In this document: positions 33,379 to 39,602 of the stretch, piece after piece
Layout: each line of letters opens with the position of its first letter
Position numbering within the stretch: the stretch's first letter is position 1
NCBI GenBank assembly: GCA_020638875.1
Contig: JACKHS010000026.1
Span: 1-39,602 of the forward strand
DNA: 39,602 nucleotides
Origin: Planctomycetota bacterium
GTDB lineage: Bacteria; Planctomycetota; UBA1135; GCA-002686595
Direction of reading: 5' to 3'
Made by a program: the position numbers and the translations under genes
Notes under the pieces: model-generated
What the model saw: only the letters and a program-made list of their open reading frames with translations
Databases searched by the model: none
Told to the model about the DNA's origin: nothing

Positions 33379-35733
33379 GTGACCGACGCGCTGCATCCCT
33401 TTCCGCGGCTCCTGCTGCGTATTCTCGCCATTCTCACGACCCTCGCGGTGCTGTGGTCGGCGGGTTGGGTGTTCGCGCGCGACGTGCTCGGCGGTGACGA
33501 CGACGGGCGCACGGTGTTGACCGTGATGCACTGGTCGGGCGACGCCGGTCAGGAGGAGGACGCGATCGTCGAAGCGGCGCTCGCGCGCTTCGAAGCGACG
33601 CACCCGGAGCTGCGCGTCGAGCGCATCAACCCCGGCGACGCGGGCAGCTTCTACACGAAGCTCCAGACGATGATGGCGGCCGGCACGCCGCCCGACGTGT
33701 TCTACGTCGGCGACGAGCGCCTGCCCTCGCTGGCGTCGATGGGCGTGCTGACGCCGCTCGACGACTTCGTGGCGAGCGACCCGGACGTGGCGCTCGACGA
33801 CTTCTACCCGGTCGTGCTCGACGCGTACCGCTTCGACGGACAGCACGCCGGCCGCGGCCCGCTGTACGGTCTGCCGAAGGACTTCACGACCATCGGCTTC
33901 TACTACAACAAGGACCTCTTCCGGCGCGCCGGCGTGCCCGAGCCGGCGGACGACTGGACCTGGGACGACTTCCTCGCCGCGGCGCGCGCGATCGGCGAGC
34001 TCGACGGCTGCACCGGCGCGGAGTTCGTCACCTGGCCGCGCATGCTGCGGCTGTACCTCGCGACGCGCGGCTGCGACGTGGTCGACGCGAGCGGCGACGA
34101 GCTGCGCGTGCTGGAGCCGCGGGTGCTGGCGGCGCTCGAGGACCTGTACCGCTGGCGCCACGTCGAGGAGAACACGCTCACGAGCGGCAAGTCGCGCGTG
34201 GCGAGCGGCGCGACGGTGTTCCTCACCGGGCGCGTCGGTCTGGCCGGGCCCTTCGGGCGCTGGGTCGTGCCGAGCTACCGCCAGATCGAGGGCTTCGCGT
34301 GGGACTTCGCGCCCATGCCGCGCGGCGAGCAGCGCGCCAGCGTGATCGCGTCGGTGGCCTGGGCGATCTCGAGCGAGAGCCGCCACCCGCGGGAGGCGTG
34401 GGAGCTCGTGCGCAGTCTCTGCTCGCCCGACAGCCAGGCGGGGCTCGCGCGCCTCGGGCTCGCGATGCCGAGCCGCCGCTCGGTCGCGCGCTCGGACGCG
34501 TTCGTCGACCCGAGCCTGCCGCCGTCGCGCGACGACGTGTTCCTCGCGCAGGCCGAGTACGCGACGCTGCTGCCGGTGCCCGCGAGCACGAAGTTCGACT
34601 CGCTGCTCGAGACGCGCCTCAACCAGGCGGTGCTGACCGGCGACCTCGACGTGACCACCGCGGCGCGTGCGTTCGACGAGGCGTGGCGCGCGGAGCTGGA
34701 GAGCCCGCTCGGGCGCGGCGACCACCCGCTGATGCCGTGGGGGACGGTGACGCGCGTCGCGCTGGCGATCGCCGCGCTGGTCCTCGTCGGCGTGCTGCTC
34801 GCGCGGCGCCGCACGCGGCTGGGGCCACTCGCGCGCGCCGAGGAGCGCGCGGGGCTCCTGCTCTCGTCGCCGCTGCTGCTCGGGCTGCTCGGGCTCATGG
34901 CCTTCCCGATCGTGCTCTCGCTGCTGCTCTCGTTCACGCGCTGGACGGGCATCGCGGGGCTCGACACGGCGCGTTGGGTGGGGCTCGCCAACTACCGACA
35001 GCTCCTCGTCGACGATCCGCGCTTCGTCACCTCGCTGAAGGTCACCGCCTACTACGCGCTGCTCGCCGTGCCGCTCGGCCAGGCCTTCGCGCTGGGCGCG
35101 GCGCTGCTGATGAACGGCAAGCTGCGCGGCATCGGGTTCTTCCGCGCGGCGTGGTACCTGCCGAGCGTGCTGGCCGGCGTGGGCGTGGCCGTGCTGTGGC
35201 GCTGGGTCTTCGACGGCGACAGCGGCCTCGCGAACGCCTTGCTCGAGCCGTTGCTCGCGCCGCTGGGCCTCACGCCGCCCGACTGGTTCGGCGCCGACGC
35301 CGCGGTGTGGGGCGTGCCTGCCTTCGCGCTGATGAACCTGTGGATGGTGGGCGGATCGATGATGATCTACCTCGCCGGCCTGCAAGGCATCCCCAGCGAG
35401 CTCTACGAGGCGGCCGAGCTCGACGGCGCGCGCGGCTGGACGCGCTTCCGGCGCGTGACGCTGCCCATGCTCTCGCCGGTGCTGGTGTTCAACGGCGTGA
35501 TGGCGATCATCGGCAGCTTCCAGGTCTTCACGCAGGCCTTCGTCATGACGCGCGGCGAGCCCGGCGACCTGACGCGCTTCTACGTGCTCTACCTCTACAA
35601 CCAGGCCTTCGACTACTTCGAGATGGGCTACGCGTCCGCGATGGCGTGGATCCTGCTCGTCGTCGTGCTGGCCCTGACCGCGCTCGTGCTGCGGGGCAGC
35701 CGCAAGCACGTGCACTACGAGGCGCTGTCGTGA
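33379..35733 (+). CDS. Fused maltodextrin-binding protein and MalF-type permease
   Basis: GTG 33379 begins a 784-residue protein; upstream reading is antisense to the amylase gene. Residues about 10-31 form a membrane anchor (LLRILAILTTLAVLWSAGWVF). Residues 45-450 are a family 1 solute-binding protein (VLTVMHWSG..FEATHPELRVERINPG..GTPPDVFYVGDERL, GLPKDFTTIGFYYNKDLF). A second membrane segment (about 458-475) leads into a six-helix MalF-type permease from about 487, with the EAA loop at E677 (EAAELDGARGWTRFRRVTLPM) that docks on the ATPase. A free MalE is replaced by a tethered one. It is coupled to the next permease by GTGA. Substrate specificity is inferred from neighbours. Confidence 0.9.
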   Translation: MTDALHPFPRLLLRILAILTTLAVLWSAGWVFARDVLGGDDDGRTVLTVMHWSGDAGQEEDAIVEAALARFEATHPELRVERINPGDAGSFYTKLQTMMAAGTPPDVFYVGDERLPSLASMGVLTPLDDFVASDPDVALDDFYPVVLDAYRFDGQHAGRGPLYGLPKDFTTIGFYYNKDLFRRAGVPEPADDWTWDDFLAAARAIGELDGCTGAEFVTWPRMLRLYLATRGCDVVDASGDELRVLEPRVLAALEDLYRWRHVEENTLTSGKSRVASGATVFLTGRVGLAGPFGRWVVPSYRQIEGFAWDFAPMPRGEQRASVIASVAWAISSESRHPREAWELVRSLCSPDSQAGLARLGLAMPSRRSVARSDAFVDPSLPPSRDDVFLAQAEYATLLPVPASTKFDSLLETRLNQAVLTGDLDVTTAARAFDEAWRAELESPLGRGDHPLMPWGTVTRVALAIAALVLVGVLLARRRTRLGPLARAEERAGLLLSSPLLLGLLGLMAFPIVLSLLLSFTRWTGIAGLDTARWVGLANYRQLLVDDPRFVTSLKVTAYYALLAVPLGQAFALGAALLMNGKLRGIGFFRAAWYLPSVLAGVGVAVLWRWVFDGDSGLANALLEPLLAPLGLTPPDWFGADAAVWGVPAFALMNLWMVGGSMMIYLAGLQGIPSELYEAAELDGARGWTRFRRVTLPMLSPVLVFNGVMAIIGSFQVFTQAFVMTRGEPGDLTRFYVLYLYNQAFDYFEMGYASAMAWILLVVVLALTALVLRGSRKHVHYEALS

Positions 35734-36587
35734 GCCGCGGGCGGTACTGGGCGCTCGTGCCGCTGGCCTTCGGCGCGCTGCTGATGCTCTTCCCGCTGTG
35801 GTGGATGCTCGTGGTGTCGCTCGAGACGCCCGCGCAGGCCGGCGCGGCGACGGTCGAGGTCGGGGCGCTCGAACTCCTACCGAGCGAGCCGCAATGGCAC
35901 AACTACGCAGACGCCGCGCGCGAGGTCGGCTCGGTCGAGTGGCAGGGCTTCCTGGACGCGCTGGCGAACTCGATCCTCGTGACCTTCCTGACGGTGCTGT
36001 TCACCGTGCTCTCGTGCAGCCTCGTGGGGTACGCGCTGGCGCGCATCCGCTTCCGCGGCCGCGGCGCGCTCTTCGGCGTGATGCTCGCGACGATGATGCT
36101 GCCGCCGCAGGTGACGATGATCCCGATGTTCCTCGTCTTCCGCAGCCTGGGCTGGGTGGACACCATCCTGCCGCTGGTGGTGCCGGCGCTGTTCGGCAAC
36201 GCCTTCTTCATCTTCATGTTCCGCCAGTTCATGGCGCAGGTGCCCGAGTCGCTGGTCGAGGCCGCGCGCCTCGACGGCTGCGGGCACCTCGAGGTCTGGT
36301 GGCGCGTGATGCTGCCGCTGTGTCGGCCGGTGATCGCGATCACCGCCGTGTTCACCTTCATCTTCGTCTGGAACGACTTCCTCGGGCCGCTGATCTACCT
36401 GCACTCCGAGCGCAAGGCGACCCTGGCCGTGGCGCTCAACTCCTTCCGCAACCAGTTCGGCGGCCTCGAGGACGTGCAGTACCTGATGGCGCTCAGTCTG
36501 ATCACGATGATCCCCTGCATCCTGCTCTTCCTCGTCGCACAGCGGCAGTTCGTCGAAGGCCTCGGCAAGGGCGCGGTGAAGGGCTGA
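35730..36587 (+). CDS. MalG-type ABC sugar permease
   Basis: This protein has 285 residues from GTG 35730 (GTGA overlap with the fused gene). Six membrane helices are expected, with an exported loop after the first. The EAA loop reads EAARLDGCGHLEVWWRVMLP with E177, matching the MalG/UgpE class. Conserved inner-membrane phrases such as FANSILVT-like (LANSILVTFLTVLF) and FIFVWNDFLGPL are present. It forms the second half of the importer channel with the fused MalF-type partner. Its stop overlaps the ATPase start in TGATG. Confidence 0.92.
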   Translation: MSRGRYWALVPLAFGALLMLFPLWWMLVVSLETPAQAGAATVEVGALELLPSEPQWHNYADAAREVGSVEWQGFLDALANSILVTFLTVLFTVLSCSLVGYALARIRFRGRGALFGVMLATMMLPPQVTMIPMFLVFRSLGWVDTILPLVVPALFGNAFFIFMFRQFMAQVPESLVEAARLDGCGHLEVWWRVMLPLCRPVIAITAVFTFIFVWNDFLGPLIYLHSERKATLAVALNSFRNQFGGLEDVQYLMALSLITMIPCILLFLVAQRQFVEGLGKGAVKG

Positions 36588-37733
36588 TGGCGAGCGTCAG
36601 TCTGAAGGGCCTTTCGAAGGTCTACCCGGGAGGCGTGACCGCCGTGCAGGGCGTCGACCTCGAGGTGCGCGACGGCGAGTTCGTCGTGCTGGTCGGCCCG
36701 TCGGGCTGCGGCAAGAGCACCACGCTGCGCATGGTCGCCGGGCTCGAGGAGATCAGCGCCGGCGAGCTGCGCATCGGCGAGCGGCTGGTGAACGAGGTGC
36801 CCGGCCGCGACCGCGACGTCGCGATGGTCTTCCAGAGCTACGCGCTCTACCCGCACCTCAGCGTGCGCCAGAACCTGGCGTTCCCGCTCGAGCGCCGCCG
36901 CGCGCACGGCTCGAAGCTGCTGCGCCTCGCGTCCGCCGGCTACCGCGCCGCCGCGCGCGCCGAGGACGCGGCGCTCGCGGCGCGCGTCGACGAGGCCGCG
37001 CGCACGCTCGGCATCACCGCGCTGCTCGAGCGCAAGCCAGGCGCGCTCTCGGGCGGTCAACGCCAGCGCGTGGCCGTCGGCCGCGCGCTCGTGCGCGAGC
37101 CCGCCGTGTTCCTGTTCGACGAGCCGCTCTCCAACCTCGACGCCAAGCTGCGCGTCGAGATGCGCGCCGAGCTCGCGCGCCTGCACCAGCGGCTGGGGGC
37201 GACGATGCTGTACGTCACGCACGACCAGGAGGAGGCGATGACGCTCGGCGACCGCCTCGTCGTCATGGAGGGCGGCGTGGTGCAGCAGTGCGGCACGCCG
37301 CGCGACGTCTACGACCGGCCCGCGAACCGCTTCGTCGCCGGCTTCGTGGGCACGCCCTCGATGAACTTCCTGCCCGCGACGCTCGTCGAGGACGCCGGCG
37401 CGCCGGCGCTGGACGTCCACGGCGCGCGGCTGGCGCTGCCGCCGAGCTCGCGCGCGCGGCCGCGCGCGCCGCGGCGAGGTCGTGCTCGGCGTGCGCCCGG
37501 ACGCGCTCGCGCCCTGCGCCGCGGGCGCCCCGGGTAGCCTCGCGGCGCGGCTCGAGCTCGTCGAGGACCTCGGCGACCGCGTCGATCTGCGCTTCGTGGT
37601 GGGCGACACGGCCGTCGTCGCGCGCCTCGGCGGCGGCGCGGCGCCGGCGCCTGGGCCCGCGGGCTTGCGCCTCGACCTCGCGCGCGCTCACCTGTTCGAG
37701 CCCGGATCCCACGGCGCGCGCCTGTCGGCGTGA
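36587..37733 (+). CDS. MalK/UgpC-type ABC ATPase, frameshifted near its C-terminal regulatory domain
   Basis: The start ATG 36587 overlaps the MalG-type stop. Walker A GPSGCGKST (K43), Q-loop VFQSYALYPHLSV, signature LSGGQRQRV, Walker B VFLFDEPLSNLDAK and switch YVTHDQEEA are all intact. About 30 extra residues (RRRAHGSKLLRLASAGYRAAARA) stand between Q-loop and signature. The TOBE-type C-terminus is out of frame: the main frame runs to a stop at 37537 with Arg-rich nonsense, whereas GEVVLGVRPDAL..LVEDLGDRVDLRFVVGD continues in another frame from about 37476 to 37733. One extra base near 37470-37476 (in the CGGCGAGG region) would explain it. The ATPase domain itself is unaffected. Confidence 0.85.
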
Positions 37734-37767
37734 GCCCTCGCCCCTGCCGTCGCCCGCGACTCCACCC

Positions 37768-38292
37768 ATGACCGAAGCTCGCCTCGAACCCCACGCTCAC
37801 GGCCTCCTGCCCAGCGGCGCGGGCTGGTACGTCATCGACATGCGCGCCGCGCAGTGGCGCTCCAACCCCGCGTTCGGCGACTGGTTCAACTTCGAGGGCG
37901 ACCAGCGCTTCGAGGACTTCGGCATCAACGTGCACGTGCTGCACCCGGGCAAGCCCGCGTGCAAGTACCACCGCGAGAGCGTGCAGGAGGGCTTCCTCGT
38001 GCTCAGCGGCGAGTGCGTGGCGATCGTCGAGGGCGAGGAGCGGCCGCTGCGCGCGTGGCAGTACCTGCACTGCCCGGCGGGCACCGATCACGTGCTCGTG
38101 GGCGCCGGCGACGGTCCGTGCGTGGTGCTGATGGTCGGCGCGCGCAAGGACGGCTGCGAGATCGTCTACCCGGTCGAGCCGGCGGCTGCGCGCTACGGCG
38201 CGAGCGTCGCGCAGGAGACCGGCGATCCGCGCGAGGCCTACGCCGGCACGCCGCCGAGCGCGGAGATCGCCGCGGCCTGGCCGCGCGACTGA
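37768..38292 (+). CDS. Cupin-domain protein
   Basis: This 174-residue protein starts at ATG 37768. The cupin core reads GINVHVLHPGKPACKYHRESVQEGFLVLSGECVAIVEGEERPL, then HCPAGTDHVLVGAG: a His, a Glu and a distal His are the likely metal ligands. The N-terminal 50 residues (WYVIDMRAAQWRSNPAFGDWFNFEGDQRFEDF) place it in a widespread group of uncharacterised cupins that often sit beside unrelated genes. No signal peptide. It follows the importer ATPase by 34 bases and could be co-transcribed. Its stop lies directly against the stop of the convergent methyltransferase-like gene. Confidence 0.8.
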   Translation: MTEARLEPHAHGLLPSGAGWYVIDMRAAQWRSNPAFGDWFNFEGDQRFEDFGINVHVLHPGKPACKYHRESVQEGFLVLSGECVAIVEGEERPLRAWQYLHCPAGTDHVLVGAGDGPCVVLMVGARKDGCEIVYPVEPAAARYGASVAQETGDPREAYAGTPPSAEIAAAWPRD

Positions 38293-39063
38293 TCAGCGCG
38301 GCGCCAGCGCGTCCTGCGCCGCGGACGGCCGCGGTCGCGACGCGCGCGGCTTGCGCGGCCGCGCGACGATGACGCGGTTCATGGGCGTGATGACCTCGGC
38401 CAGCTCGTGCCAGCGCACGTGGAAGCCCGCGCGCTCCAGCCGGTACGTGCGGTCCACGTCGTAGGCGAGGTCCGGGCCGAGCGCGCGCGCGAGCACCGCG
38501 GGTGCGGGCGACTGGCGGTGGGAGCGGCAGCAAGGCAGCAGGGCGAGGGGACCGCCGGTCTCGAGCGCGAGTTCGAGCGCTGCGTCGGTCAGCGTGCCGC
38601 AGGCGTGCACGGCGACGACGGCGCAGCCGCGCGGCAGCGCGGGGCGTGCCTGGCGCAGGTCGACGTGCTGCTCGACCAGCTTGTCGCGCACCCACGGGCC
38701 GACCGCCGCCGCCGCGGCGAGCACGCGCTCGCGGTTGGGCGGCCGGCGCCGCTCGAGCAGGTGCACGCGCTCGACGCTGCGCTCGCAGAGCGCGAACAGC
38801 ACGCCCACGAGGCCGTGCCCCGCGCACAGATCGGCCAGGTGCGCGGCGCGCACGTGCTTGCGCACGCTCGCGTAGAACTCGTAGGACTCGAGCAGCTCCT
38901 TGAACGGCAGCGCGCTGCGCTCGCACAACGCGCGCGCGAGGCGCGCCGGCTGCGTGTCGCCGGGGAAGAAGCGCGCGCAGCCCGGATCGGCCGTGCCGCG
39001 ATAGCCGAGCACGTGGGCGTTCGCGGGGTCCTCGAACTGACGCAGGAGGCGGAGGCCGGACAT
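38293..39063 (-). CDS. SAM-dependent methyltransferase-like protein (Methyltransf_32/RRNAD1-type)
   Basis: This protein has 256 residues from ATG 39063. The SAM-binding motif I is ADLCAGHGLVGVLFAL, followed by an acidic strand end (VHLLERRRPPNRER). HACGTLTDAALELAL and LPCCRSH match the 'HacG.lsd..l' and 'PCC.h' blocks of the RRNAD1/METTL25-like methyltransferase group. RNA or protein could be the target; nothing decides this here. The tail (RPRKPRASRPRPSAA) is basic and may contact nucleic acid. It ends one base from the stop of the cupin gene. Confidence 0.75.
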   Translation of the reverse strand: MSGLRLLRQFEDPANAHVLGYRGTADPGCARFFPGDTQPARLARALCERSALPFKELLESYEFYASVRKHVRAAHLADLCAGHGLVGVLFALCERSVERVHLLERRRPPNRERVLAAAAAVGPWVRDKLVEQHVDLRQARPALPRGCAVVAVHACGTLTDAALELALETGGPLALLPCCRSHRQSPAPAVLARALGPDLAYDVDRTYRLERAGFHVRWHELAEVITPMNRVIVARPRKPRASRPRPSAAQDALAPR

Positions 39064-39255
39064 GCGCGAGAGCATACGCGGCCGGGCGCGCGTGGGCGCC
39101 GGTGTCGCTCGCAACACGCCCGGCGCGCCTCGCTCCAGGGTCGGCAGCGGGCGCGCAACTCCGGCCGAAGTCGGCGTATCTCTGCACCGGCGCGGCAGGA
39201 CGCGCCTCCCGTCGAGGCCCGCTGGCCTCGGAGACCCCCGACTCAGGAGAGCAGC

Positions 39256-39602
39256 ATGAACCGCAGTCGATCCCTTCTCCTCGGCCTGGCCTGCATGGCC
39301 TTCACGGCCGGCACGTCGCTGGCCGCGCCGCAAGAGCGCGCCGGCGAACCCCTCCGAGCCCAGGCGCAAGAGACCCACGCGCCGCGCGACGACCGACCGG
39401 ACGCGCGGCGCGCTCACGTCGAGCGCATCCGCGACCTGCGCCGCCAACTGGCGCAGGAGCGGCGCTCGCTCGGCGAGCTGCGCGGCGAAGCACAGCAGCG
39501 CGGCGAGGCACGACAGCGCGGCGAGGCACGGCAGCGCGGCGAGGCACGGCAGCGCGGCGAAGTGCAGCAGCGCGATCGCGCGGAACGCCGCGGCGATGCC
39601 CA
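39256..39602 (+). CDS. Secreted Arg/Glu/Gln-rich repeat protein (3' truncated by window edge)
   Basis: The start is ATG 39256 with AGGAGA seven bases upstream. The signal peptide is MNRSRSLLLGLACMAFTAGTSLA with a likely cut after the Ala. The mature part is highly charged and probably helical (ARRAHVERIRDLRRQLAQERRSLGELRGEAQQRGEARQ), leading into tandem hexapeptides of the type EARQRG. It continues past the window end. It matches no family I can name; a periplasmic coiled-coil protein is the simplest reading. Confidence 0.7.
   Translation, partial: MNRSRSLLLGLACMAFTAGTSLAAPQERAGEPLRAQAQETHAPRDDRPDARRAHVERIRDLRRQLAQERRSLGELRGEAQQRGEARQRGEARQRGEARQRGEVQQRDRAERRGDA
39487..39576 (+). repeat. Five 18-bp in-frame repeats coding EARQRG-type hexapeptides
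   Basis: Units begin at 39487, 39505, 39523, 39541 and 39559, encoding EAQQRG, EARQRG (three times) and EVQQRD. The three central copies are nearly identical in DNA, indicating recent expansion by slippage or unequal recombination. Confidence 0.85.

Overview
The window is a very GC-rich bacterial chromosome segment. Most of it is near 73% GC by hand count of sample lines, with one block near 55%. Many secreted proteins, a recurrent cysteine-containing C-terminal module (core 'GDGLRCAGG'), a MscK-type channel and a 1,079-residue anchored protein with carboxypeptidase-regulatory-like repeats suggest a Planctomycetota-type organism. That placement is inference; no rRNA or other marker settles it. 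Starts are often GTG, many genes overlap by 4 nt (GTGA or ATGA), and several promoters have a TAnACT-like -10 box almost touching the start codon.

Left part (1-10,300): the 3' end of gltX; a zinc-finger/FecR-like membrane protein closed by a strong hairpin; a metallophosphoesterase coupled to a beta-propeller-like protein; a secreted serine hydrolase; an intergenic region with a complete promoter-to-terminator unit on the minus strand (candidate small RNA); an unrecognised minus-strand gene divergent from a ChrR-like cupin; five short tandem repeats ahead of a NifS/IscS-family protein whose catalytic cysteine is alanine; a cysteine dioxygenase; and a two-gene minus-strand cassette resembling hicBA. 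A CAU-anticodon tRNA with a clean promoter follows.

Middle part (10,600-21,400): a translationally linked set (sigma-like protein, TPR-like protein, small secreted protein, giant anchored protein) whose composition drops sharply inside the second gene and recovers inside the fourth. Then comes a MscK-type channel broken by two compensating frameshifts, and a minus-strand secreted protein with the shared C-terminal module.

Right part (21,550-37,733) is a dense alpha-glucan locus: a LacI-family regulator with a palindromic operator, a secreted GH13 enzyme, two tandem secreted proteins with a lectin-like look and the shared C-terminal module, a minus-strand operon (GH13 amylase, 4-alpha-glucanotransferase, alpha-glucan phosphorylase), and a divergent plus-strand ABC importer whose binding protein is fused to the first permease. 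The likely flow is: exported GH13 enzymes cut starch or glycogen outside the cytoplasm, the importer takes up maltodextrins, and MalQ plus phosphorylase convert them to glucose and glucose-1-phosphate. The two surface proteins may bind the polymer. A cupin, a methyltransferase-like protein and the start of a repeat-rich secreted protein close the window.
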